A DNA stretch of 64,000 nt from Pseudoalteromonas arabiensis (GTDB lineage Bacteria; Pseudomonadota; Gammaproteobacteria; Enterobacterales; Alteromonadaceae). The DNA is taken from the NCBI RefSeq assembly GCF_001550155.1, contig NZ_LRUF01000008.1, positions 558,001 to 622,000 on the forward strand, read 5' to 3'. The position numbers were made by a program, and so were the translations under genes. A model generated the notes under the pieces. The model searched no databases. It was not told the origin of the DNA and saw nothing but the letters and a program-made list of their open reading frames with translations. Below are positions 54,440 to 62,520 of this stretch, one piece after another; positions within the stretch are counted from its first letter, which is position 1; each line of letters starts with the position of its first letter.

Positions 54440-56587
54440 ATGAAAAAGACGAACTACTTTACACTCACGCCTGTCGCACTTTCTTGTTTAGCGATATTTA
54501 GCCACTCTTTACAGGCTGAGCAAAAAAAGCATCACGATATGGAAGTACTCACAGTCGTTGGTGAACAAAACCATGCTCAAGGCTATAAAGTTGAGCAAAT
54601 GAGTACCGCAACGGGTTTAGATTTATCATTTCTAGAAACACCGCAATCAACCACAGTCGTGACTGAGCAAGCGATAAAAGATCAACAACTAAACTCAGTT
54701 ATTGAAGTGATGAACAGCGTAACAGGGATTAATACCCGCCCTTCTGACAACGACCGCTACTCAATCAGTGCCCGCGGTATTGGCGTAAGCAGTATTTTGT
54801 ATGACGGCGTGGCAACAACCTACGATACACGTTTTAACTATGGTGACAACTTAATGGATAGCGCAATTTATCAGCGCATAGAAGTTGTTCGTGGTGCAAC
54901 AGGTTTGATGCTCGGGGCGGGTAGCCCGTCTGCTGCGATTAATTTAGTTCGTAAGCGTCCGACAGAAGAATTTCAAGCAAGCGTAAGCCTAAGTACAGGT
55001 TCTTGGCAACAGTTACGCGGTATTGTTGATTTATCGGGCGGCTTAAATCAAGACGCAAGTGTTCGAGGTCGAGTGGTCGTAGCGTATCAAGATCGTGAAA
55101 GCTATCAGCATCGTTACGAGCAGCAACGACAAACACTATACGGTATTATCGAAGCAGATATAGGTCGTAATACATTGCTGACGTTAGGTGCTGACTATCA
55201 AGACACCAAACCTGAAGGCTCTATGTCTGGCGGATTACCGTTATTCGACAACCAAGGCAATAGAACTAACTACAGCCACCATACGTCAACAGCCCCACGC
55301 TGGGCGTCATCCAAAACCAAAGCATTGAATAGCTTTGCCACGATTGAACATAACTTTAGTGATGACTGGCAACTCAAAGCAAGCTACATTTATGGCGATA
55401 ACGATTTAGAATATGATGTGTTATGGGCTACAGGTCACCCAGACCCAATAACCAACGAAGGGATGATACCTGGCTCATTAGCATTTATTGATGGTAATCG
55501 AACCCAACATACATTCGACTTAAAATTAACGGGCCGCTTTACCCTCTTTGACCGCTCACAACAAATTCTAATTGGTGCAAATCAACAGAAGCAAGAGTTT
55601 GCCAATCCATATTATGGCTCTTTAGATGAGGCTCCACCTTTAGGTGACTTTAGAGATAAAGATTTTACATATCCGGCCCCTACATGGAGCGATGAAGTTC
55701 TGTATGGCTCATGGGGGGAAACAAAGCAACAAGCAATATACCTCGCCTCTGATATTGCGTTAACCGACGCACTTTCAATGGTAATAGGTGGGCGTATTGA
55801 TAATTGGGAAACTGACCAAGACAATTTTGGCACCATTCATGATTACGAAGTTGATAATGAATTTACCAGCTATGTCGGCGCCACCTATGCGATTGGGCAA
55901 AATGTATCACTGTATGCCAACTACACAGATATTTTTACACCACAAAGTAGAGTGCAAGCTGATGGCAGTTACCTCGATCCTGTTAAAGGAAAAAACTATG
56001 AAGCAGGTATAAAAGCCAGCTTATTTGAAGAAGCGTTAGACACCTCTCTTTCGGTGTTTGAGATCCGCCAAGATAACGTTGGCGAAGCAACGGGAGAAAC
56101 CTTACCAGGAACAACGGTTCCTATATACCGCGGTATTGATGGCACTAAAACACAGGGATTCGAATTTGAAGCCAATGGTTCAATCAATGAACAATGGAAT
56201 GTCTATTTTGGTTATAGTCAATTTGAAACAGAAGACCCTGATGGTGAAAAAGTAACGACCACTAGCCCAAAACATCAAGTAAAGCTCTTCACTACTTATG
56301 AATTAGATAACTGGGTAAATGGCTTACAACTGGGTGCTGGCGTTAATTGGCAAAGTGAGATCCGCAGAGATGTTACTAAGCCAGATAGAAGCTCAGTGGA
56401 GGTTAGCCAGCAAAGTTATGGGCTTGTTCGATTAATGGCAAGATACAATGTAAACGATCAACTAACATTGCGCGCTAATTTAGACAACGCATTCGATAAA
56501 CGTTATTACAGCCAATTAGGCTTTTATAACCAGTTTCAATATGGCGCACCACGAAACTTTAGCATCACTGCTCAATATAGTTTCTAA
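54440..56587 (+). CDS. TonB-dependent siderophore receptor (FhuE/FpvA-like)
   Basis: A 715-residue outer-membrane receptor. Signal peptide MKKTNYFTLTPVALSCLAIFSHSLQA split before EQK; plug with LETPQSTTVVTEQAIKDQQL, VTGINTRPSDNDRY, SILYDGVATTYDTRF and IEVVRGATGLMLGAGSPSAA, the hydroxamate-type siderophore receptor pattern; barrel ending ITAQYSF. It is in the middle of the siderophore operon, so it should import the ferric form of the same hydroxamate. No signalling domain is present. Confidence 0.94.
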   Translation: MKKTNYFTLTPVALSCLAIFSHSLQAEQKKHHDMEVLTVVGEQNHAQGYKVEQMSTATGLDLSFLETPQSTTVVTEQAIKDQQLNSVIEVMNSVTGINTRPSDNDRYSISARGIGVSSILYDGVATTYDTRFNYGDNLMDSAIYQRIEVVRGATGLMLGAGSPSAAINLVRKRPTEEFQASVSLSTGSWQQLRGIVDLSGGLNQDASVRGRVVVAYQDRESYQHRYEQQRQTLYGIIEADIGRNTLLTLGADYQDTKPEGSMSGGLPLFDNQGNRTNYSHHTSTAPRWASSKTKALNSFATIEHNFSDDWQLKASYIYGDNDLEYDVLWATGHPDPITNEGMIPGSLAFIDGNRTQHTFDLKLTGRFTLFDRSQQILIGANQQKQEFANPYYGSLDEAPPLGDFRDKDFTYPAPTWSDEVLYGSWGETKQQAIYLASDIALTDALSMVIGGRIDNWETDQDNFGTIHDYEVDNEFTSYVGATYAIGQNVSLYANYTDIFTPQSRVQADGSYLDPVKGKNYEAGIKASLFEEALDTSLSVFEIRQDNVGEATGETLPGTTVPIYRGIDGTKTQGFEFEANGSINEQWNVYFGYSQFETEDPDGEKVTTTSPKHQVKLFTTYELDNWVNGLQLGAGVNWQSEIRRDVTKPDRSSVEVSQQSYGLVRLMARYNVNDQLTLRANLDNAFDKRYYSQLGFYNQFQYGAPRNFSITAQYSF

Positions 56588-56615
56588 GTAACTCGACATT
56601 ATTGCGAATTGCTAT

Positions 56616-56642
56616 TATGCCGCCTCGGTATGAGGCGGCATA
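56616..56642 (+). promoter_or_regulatory. GC-rich hairpin between receptor and fhuF
   Basis: A perfect 11-bp stem (TATGCCGCCTC / GAGGCGGCATA) with a 5-base loop, but no T-run. It may protect or attenuate the transcript rather than terminate it. Confidence 0.6.
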
Positions 56643-56691
56643 AAATACACTTAAAGCCGCAATTTTATGAAGAAGTTTCCACCCCAGCACA

Positions 56692-57495
56692 ATGAAAGTA
56701 CAAACATACATGGCGTTACACGATACCACTGAGCTAAACTCTTTACTGGAGCAACAGGCTCCATTTTATAGCCAGCATTTTAAACTTATTGAGCCACATC
56801 AACCTCTCCCCAAAAACTGCCAACCATTATCACAACGATTAAAAAAACCACATTATACAGAATCGCTCATGACTTTTTCTAAGAGCTATCAGCAACAGCA
56901 ACAAGAATCAATCGACCTTAGCGCATTACATTCTATGTGGAGCCAATGGTTTTTCGGCTTTTTACTTCCGCCACTATTAGAGTACGCATTAAAAAGCCAA
57001 ACAAGTGTATTGCATGCTGCCATGAACCTTAAAAACTGGCACTGGACTTATCATCAAACGGGGCGAGTGGAATGTTTCTATTTAGTGCTTAGAGAAGATC
57101 AAGTTCAAAGACCGACTGAGTTACCCATCACATTACTAGAGCGGTTACTTGTTAAGCTGATAAACCCTATCATAAAACAACTAAGTACCCTGTCGCCGGT
57201 GTCAGAAAAGTTATTTTATAGTCATGTTGCGTACTGTTTTTATTGGTATTTATCAGAAATGTCGTTGGCTCAGGAATGTAAACTTAATTTACTAAACCAG
57301 TTATTTAGTAAAGACACATTATTACTCGCTAAAGGCGCTACTTTGCCACACCCTTTATGGCGTAAAATTAGACTTAAAAATAGTGAGTACCCGCGTATTA
57401 TGTGTTGTTTACGGCATAAATTACCTAACACACCAATGTGTACTATTTGCCCATTGCACAAGAATAAACACAAGATCTGTAAAACTGCGATATGA
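56692..57495 (+). CDS. fhuF: FhuF-type ferric-siderophore reductase
   Basis: A 267-residue cytoplasmic protein with the FhuF C-terminal [2Fe-2S] motif CC-x10-C-x2-C: Cys238, Cys239, Cys250 and Cys253 (CCLRHKLPNTPMCTIC). FhuF reduces Fe(III) in hydroxamate siderophores after import, releasing Fe(II). Standing last in a hydroxamate locus fits this job. The start is the first ATG of the frame; an internal Met (MALHDT) is possible. Confidence 0.93.
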   Translation: MKVQTYMALHDTTELNSLLEQQAPFYSQHFKLIEPHQPLPKNCQPLSQRLKKPHYTESLMTFSKSYQQQQQESIDLSALHSMWSQWFFGFLLPPLLEYALKSQTSVLHAAMNLKNWHWTYHQTGRVECFYLVLREDQVQRPTELPITLLERLLVKLINPIIKQLSTLSPVSEKLFYSHVAYCFYWYLSEMSLAQECKLNLLNQLFSKDTLLLAKGATLPHPLWRKIRLKNSEYPRIMCCLRHKLPNTPMCTICPLHKNKHKICKTAI

Positions 57496-57528
57496 AGGCT
57501 CTGTAAAAGAGCCTTTATAGAATAGAAT

Positions 57529-57555
57529 GTTTGAGCAAGGCTTTATTGCTCAAAC
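57529..57555. terminator. Stem-loop between fhuF and asd
   Basis: A perfect 10-bp stem (GTTTGAGCAA / TTGCTCAAAC) with a 7-base loop, no long T-run. A weaker stem (AAGGCTCT / AGAGCCTT, 57495-57515) precedes it just after fhuF. Together they separate the two convergent genes. Confidence 0.6.
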
Positions 57556-57565
57556 ATAGCCTTAT

Positions 57566-58678
57566 TTAGCCATCAACAATTATGCGAAGCATACGACGAA
57601 GAGGTTCAGCAGCACCCCATAAAAGTTGATCACCCACTGTAAATGCACTGATGTATTCTGGGCCCATGGCCAATTTACGAATACGCCCTACCGGAATAGA
57701 CAAGGTGCCCGTTACTTTTACAGGGGTTAAGTCTGTAGCCGTCATGTCGCGGTCGTTTGGAATAACTTTGACCCATTCATTGTGAGAAGCCAGAATCTCT
57801 TCCACTTTTTCTACGCTGATATCTTTGCGTAGCTTAATCGTCATTGCTTGTGAGTGACAACGCATTGCACCAATGCGAACACATAAGCCATCAACAGGGA
57901 TAGGTTGCTGGCTACTACCTAAAATCTTGTTTGCTTCAACTTGTGCTTTCCACTCTTCTTTACTCTGACCGCTTGGCATTGGTACATCAATCCAAGGGAT
58001 AAGACTACCTGCTAAAGGCACACCAAACTGGTCTTGCGGTAAATCACTTGAGGCGATTTTTTCAGTGACTAGTTTATCAATTTCAAGAATTGCCGCGTTA
58101 GGATCAGCCAGCTTGTCTGCCACTGTTTCGTGAATTGCACCCATTTGTGCGATTAACTCTTTCATGTTGCGGGCACCAGCACCAGAAGCAGCTTGATACG
58201 TCATTGGGCTAACCCATTCAATCAAGTCTTGCTCAAATAAACCACCCAGCGCTAACAACATTAACGATACAGTACAGTTGCCGCCAACATAGGTTTTAAC
58301 CCCCTGCTCTAAGCCTTGATCTATAACGTCTTTATTCACTGGATCAAGAACAATAATGCTATCGTCACTCATACGCAGTGCAGATGCAGCGTCAATCCAG
58401 TAACCTTGCCAACCTGATTCGCGTAATTGCGGGTAAACGGCTTTGGTATAGTCACCGCCTTGGCAAGTCACAATAATATCCATCTTCGCAAGCTCAGCAA
58501 TATCATTCGCATCTAAAAGCGGCTTAGCAGGGCCCGCAATATCGGGGCCTAATTGACCGGTTTGTGAGGTGGTGAAAAAAGTCGTGTCGATCTTAGAAAA
58601 ATCATTTTCTTGCTGCATACGCTCTAATAACACAGAGCCAACCATGCCCCGCCAACCGACTAATCCTACTTTTTTCAT
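57566..58678 (-). CDS. asd: Aspartate-semialdehyde dehydrogenase
   Basis: A 370-residue NADP-dependent enzyme converting aspartyl phosphate to aspartate semialdehyde, the branch point to lysine, threonine and methionine. [17 protein letters not shown] (nucleotide-binding start), catalytic Cys135 in [18 protein letters not shown], and the [13 protein letters not shown] block are present. The frame is open to 58702 and a start there (MNQTVEQ) is possible. It lies next to a lysine-consuming siderophore operon, though no functional link is shown. Confidence 0.95.
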   Translation of the reverse strand: MKKVGLVGWRGMVGSVLLERMQQENDFSKIDTTFFTTSQTGQLGPDIAGPAKPLLDANDIAELAKMDIIVTCQGGDYTKAVYPQLRESGWQGYWIDAASALRMSDDSIIVLDPVNKDVIDQGLEQGVKTYVGGNCTVSLMLLALGGLFEQDLIEWVSPMTYQAASGAGARNMKELIAQMGAIHETVADKLADPNAAILEIDKLVTEKIASSDLPQDQFGVPLAGSLIPWIDVPMPSGQSKEEWKAQVEANKILGSSQQPIPVDGLCVRIGAMRCHSQAMTIKLRKDISVEKVEEILASHNEWVKVIPNDRDMTATDLTPVKVTGTLSIPVGRIRKLAMGPEYISAFTVGDQLLWGAAEPLRRMLRIIVDG

Positions 58679-59029
58679 TGTTTGTTCCACTGTTTGATTC
58701 ATTCAAATTACCTAAACTGTTAAAAATTAAAGTCCATTGCGTGAGAATTTAATTTTTACAGAAGTAATCTAGCATTGCGGCCCCAGCAAAACTAGTGCTA
58801 GTCATAGAATATAAAATTTTTTCATCTTGGCTTAGTAATCTCACCTCAAATACTCAATTTGTTGCTCATACTTTTTCTAGTTCTAGCGAACTCTAGTCAC
58901 TTATGACGTAAAAACTGAGCTAATTTCTTAATTCAATTAATACAAATGCCATAAACAAGATTCATAATCATTTCGCACTTTGTAGTAGGAAGTACTGTGT
59001 ATTTTTTATTTTAAAAAGGAATCAAACAA
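58679..59029. other. Intergenic region upstream of asd and of the small secreted protein
   Basis: About 350 AT-rich bases with no supported gene. A short inverted repeat (CTAGTTCTAGCGAACTCTAG) lies near 58878-58897. It should contain the divergent promoters; no lysine riboswitch could be recognised by eye. Confidence 0.5.
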
Positions 59030-59437
59030 ATGAAAAACCTATACTTTTCTGGTCTAATTGCGGCTTTGCTATCTTGTGGAGTCTCTGCAAACGTTAACGA
59101 AATTGATGTGGAGACGAATACATCTTTCACACGCTCTACAACCAGTGTCGAGCAAGTGGCGGGTTCTGCAATAAGCCTATCTACTGCAACTTACCTAAAC
59201 CCAGTAGTTAGAGTAAATAACAGTTATAGAAACTTTTTCGTAGGCTCATTATCTGGCAACCAGTTTTGCAAAGAGCAAGGCCATAAAGAGGAAGTAACAG
59301 GAAGTAGCGTAAAATGTGGCGAAGATGAATCTTCTTATGCAGAATACGACTGGTATGATAGCGCATGGGTTTCAAAAAGCACGGGGAGCAAAAACCAGTG
59401 TTACCCACTCTATGCAAGCATAAAATGCGGTAATTAG
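59030..59437 (+). CDS. Small secreted Cys-containing hypothetical protein
   Basis: A 135-residue exported protein. Signal peptide MKNLYFSGLIAALLSCGVSA-NV; the mature domain has four Cys (NQFCKEQG, VKCGEDE, KNQCYPLY, IKCGN), likely two disulfides, and an aromatic-rich acidic stretch (EYDWYDSAW). I do not recognise it. A good AAAAGGA site precedes the ATG and a terminator follows, so it is a stand-alone gene. Confidence 0.75.
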   Translation: MKNLYFSGLIAALLSCGVSANVNEIDVETNTSFTRSTTSVEQVAGSAISLSTATYLNPVVRVNNSYRNFFVGSLSGNQFCKEQGHKEEVTGSSVKCGEDESSYAEYDWYDSAWVSKSTGSKNQCYPLYASIKCGN

Positions 59438-59446
59438 AATTTAGAA

Positions 59447-59472
59447 AAGAACCCAGTGCTTTCTGGGTTCTT
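59447..59472 (+). terminator. Intrinsic terminator of the small secreted protein gene
   Basis: Stem AAGAACCCAG / CTGGGTTCTT with a 6-base loop, 10 bases after the stop; the T-run is weak. Confidence 0.75.
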
Positions 59473-59653
59473 ATCCTGTAATTGTATTAGCAATCTAGCC
59501 ACTAATTTTTACCTGCCTTTTAAATCCTAAGCTTATTAAAAACGTCTCAATAATAGAATCACTGTCCTGAAAATGATTTTACAAAAGTGATGTCGCTAAC
59601 TTTGCTAGTTAGCTTAAATAGTTGCTACATAAATCCCTCGACAAAAATAAAAA

Positions 59654-59673
59654 AGCCCTGCTATTGCAGGGCT
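59654..59673 (-). terminator. Intrinsic terminator of the large TonB receptor
   Basis: On the minus strand, stem AGCCCTGC / GCAGGGCT, 4-base loop, then TTTTTATTTTT. Confidence 0.9.
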
Positions 59674-59721
59674 AAATCAATGTTAGGATTTATTATTATA
59701 TCCTTCCTTGGTCAGAGTGAG

Positions 59722-62424
59722 TTAAAACTCGTAAGAATAACTGATACTTAGCTCTGTGCCTTCATCACGAGAACGCACAATAATATCTGACTGAGTCACT
59801 TCTTTATCCTCATTGAGTAAGTTTTGCACTTTGAATTTAACTTTAGAATTAAAATCAGGATACCAAGTATAAACTAAGTCCAATGAATTAAAGGGTTGCT
59901 CATAAGCATCATCACGTCCTGCAACGCCTGCAGCAAGTATGCGCTCACCAAATACGTTGTACACTAGCGAAGCACTATGAATACCATCAGGCGAATCATA
60001 GTTAAGCTGCATATTAACAACGTATTGTGAGTGACCTGTCATACGCTTTTTAGGATTCGTTAAGTTGCCAGCAAATGCAGGATCTATCGTCGCTTCTGAG
60101 TCACTCAGTGTGATATTACCGCTGGTAAATAGACCTTCAGTTACCATTGTAAGATCTTGTAACCACTCAGCTTCTACACCGTATACTTCTGCTGTTTCGC
60201 CGTTTACAAAGCTAGCCGAGTAGTCATCATCACCAACTCTTAATACAGTTTCGATTGGTGCTTGGATATCTTTATAGAATGCAGCCACACTAAATGAATT
60301 ACCCGCCTCACCGTAATATTCATAACGTAAGTCATAGTTCTTAATTGGGCTGCTTTTAAGTCCTACACGCCCAAAAGTACGAATATCAGTGAGTGGGTCA
60401 AAGTAAGTGACAGGTACAACTTCACGAAAATCAGGACGTACGACCGTTTCACCATAACCGGCACGAATTTGATAATTTTCACCACCGAGGTAAGTTAATG
60501 ACAGTGCAGGATACCAATCATCTTCAATAATAGTACCATCTTCGATATTCTCTGGAGACCAAATATTTTGCAGATCGTCACCATCAAAAATTAAACTTGA
60601 CGTACCAACCGATGTTTGTCGGAACTGCTCATAACGAACACCACCACTTATACGTAACCACTGTTCATAAATAACATCAAATGAGGCGTAGCCTGCATCG
60701 ATTTTTTGTGCAGCGATATAATCATCGGCATCAGGTGCTGTTGGCTCATTAAAGTCAACTAAGACGCCATTATTATCAATGAATTCGTCAGATAAGTAGC
60801 CACTGTTTGCAAGCGGATCATTTGTACCGTCGTTAATCGATATAGGCGAACCTGAGCTGTTATTAATGGTAAAGCTTGACGTGTTATAAACACGGGCTCT
60901 ATCAGAGAAGTCATAACCAAGCTTAAATTCAATATCCAGAGCATCAAAACTAAGTGGCAGGTTAAAGTTGCCACCATATGACGTCACATGCTCTTCCATA
61001 TCTGTATAAGACATGATTACACGGTTGTCATCACCTGTAATTGTCGAACCTGCGTAGTTTCCTTCACTATCGTATTGATCTCTGAATTTGTAGTCCGCAT
61101 TAGTTGGGATATCTGTTGTTGCTTCAGAACGAGTGTATTGCCAATCAAAGCCAATCCCCCAGTAATCAAGAAAAGTATGTTGGCCTAAAAATTGGCTAAC
61201 ATTTAACTCTCTTTGTTCAAGGTTAAACTCATGATTACGGTTTGCAATGCCATTCCCTGCAATACTAAATGTAGAGCTGCCTGCTGGGCTTTGAGAAATT
61301 GACACTTCAGTTTCATCTTCGTTATCGACAATGTATAAATGCTGTGCTGAAATACTGTGCGTTTTATACGAATAACCAATACTACCCGTTAAGTTATAGC
61401 GCTCATTTTCAGTAGTAACTGTAGAGTCTTTTAATGTATTGTAACAAGACGAAGCCACATCATCAGCGGTTTTCAATGTCGTTGAACAGTTTTCTAAATC
61501 TTCTTGGTCTTGTGTAATAACAGATGAGAACTGTGTTCTAGAATCCCATTCATTGGCATACGCCCCCGAGAGTAAAAAACCAATTTTCCCACCGAAATAA
61601 GACTCCTCAAAACTATTACCTAAATGTGCTTTAACACCATATTCAGGATCAATAGAGTCTTTTTCTAACGCATAATTTCGTGGCAACGATTTTAGTAATT
61701 GATTGTTAATTGCTGTCGCTTGCTCGGCACGAGTTCCTTGCTCACTATCAACTAATAGATCTCTGTTAACAATATTGCTGACACTGAAGTTACCATGGTA
61801 TCGCACAATAGCATCTTTTAACGCTTGTGGTATGCCACTATCTGAACCTGAATAGGTATACCCATCATCTGCTGAAGTGTTATACCCTACTCCAAGCTCA
61901 ACGCCCGCAGTAAACTCTGTTGGAATAGATTTAGTACGAATATCTATGTTACCACCACCAAATGCAGCAGGCATATCTGGTGAGTAGGCCTTCTGTACAG
62001 CCATACTTTCAATAATACTCGCAGGGAAGATATCTAATGGTAGTACGTTACGAGTTAAATCAGGGCTTGGGACATATGCACCGTTTAACCGAGCACTGGA
62101 ATAACGCTCACCTAAACCACGCACATAAATAAACTTACCATCTACGAGTGTTAGGCCAGTAACACGACGAAGTGCTGATGCGGCATCACTATCGCCCGTT
62201 CTTGAAAGTTGTTCAGCACCGAGTATATCCGCAACAAAAGCTTGATTTTTTCGTTCTTCAACGACCGCAGCAGCACTACCTTGAAGGCGTGTACCCACAG
62301 CAACAACTTCTTCAATTTCGTTATTTTCGAGTTGTTCTTCAGCTGCACTTACATAACTAGTGTGGACAAACAATCCCAGGCCAATTGCGAGTGAAAGTTT
62401 ACTCAGCCTATGTTGTTTTGACAT
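59722..62424 (-). CDS. TonB-dependent receptor (large, with N-terminal signal)
   Basis: A 900-residue outer-membrane receptor. Signal peptide ending HTSYVSA-AEE; TonB-box/plug region VEERKNQAFVADILGAEQLS, RRVTGLTLVDGKFIYVRGLG, ERYSSARLNGAYVPSPDLTR and LPLDIFPASIIESMAVQKAY; barrel; C-terminal ELSISYSYEF. The plug (RVTGLTL...YVRGLGERYS) is the type found with exported partner proteins in marine Gammaproteobacteria. It follows the beta-helix-like gene on the same strand, separated by a hairpin terminator. Substrate unknown. Confidence 0.93.
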   Translation of the reverse strand: MSKQHRLSKLSLAIGLGLFVHTSYVSAAEEQLENNEIEEVVAVGTRLQGSAAAVVEERKNQAFVADILGAEQLSRTGDSDAASALRRVTGLTLVDGKFIYVRGLGERYSSARLNGAYVPSPDLTRNVLPLDIFPASIIESMAVQKAYSPDMPAAFGGGNIDIRTKSIPTEFTAGVELGVGYNTSADDGYTYSGSDSGIPQALKDAIVRYHGNFSVSNIVNRDLLVDSEQGTRAEQATAINNQLLKSLPRNYALEKDSIDPEYGVKAHLGNSFEESYFGGKIGFLLSGAYANEWDSRTQFSSVITQDQEDLENCSTTLKTADDVASSCYNTLKDSTVTTENERYNLTGSIGYSYKTHSISAQHLYIVDNEDETEVSISQSPAGSSTFSIAGNGIANRNHEFNLEQRELNVSQFLGQHTFLDYWGIGFDWQYTRSEATTDIPTNADYKFRDQYDSEGNYAGSTITGDDNRVIMSYTDMEEHVTSYGGNFNLPLSFDALDIEFKLGYDFSDRARVYNTSSFTINNSSGSPISINDGTNDPLANSGYLSDEFIDNNGVLVDFNEPTAPDADDYIAAQKIDAGYASFDVIYEQWLRISGGVRYEQFRQTSVGTSSLIFDGDDLQNIWSPENIEDGTIIEDDWYPALSLTYLGGENYQIRAGYGETVVRPDFREVVPVTYFDPLTDIRTFGRVGLKSSPIKNYDLRYEYYGEAGNSFSVAAFYKDIQAPIETVLRVGDDDYSASFVNGETAEVYGVEAEWLQDLTMVTEGLFTSGNITLSDSEATIDPAFAGNLTNPKKRMTGHSQYVVNMQLNYDSPDGIHSASLVYNVFGERILAAGVAGRDDAYEQPFNSLDLVYTWYPDFNSKVKFKVQNLLNEDKEVTQSDIIVRSRDEGTELSISYSYEF

Positions 62425-62455
62425 GATTTACATCCTAATCAATTTGATAAAAAAC

Positions 62456-62492
62456 AGGCGCCAGTTGCTTTGAAATAAGCATTATGGCGCCT
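62456..62492 (-). terminator. Terminator or attenuator between the exported protein and the TonB receptor
   Basis: Arms AGGCGCCA / TGGCGCCT with an inner AAGC/GCTT-like stem; on the minus strand it runs into GTTTTTTATC. It probably lowers read-through from the upstream gene into the receptor. Confidence 0.75.
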
Positions 62493-62520
62493 ACATTTCA
62501 TAACTCTAAATGAGCAGGTA

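Noticed and set aside
58703..58900. Lysine riboswitch upstream of asd
   Set aside because: No conserved L-box core could be recognised; only a covariance search could settle it.
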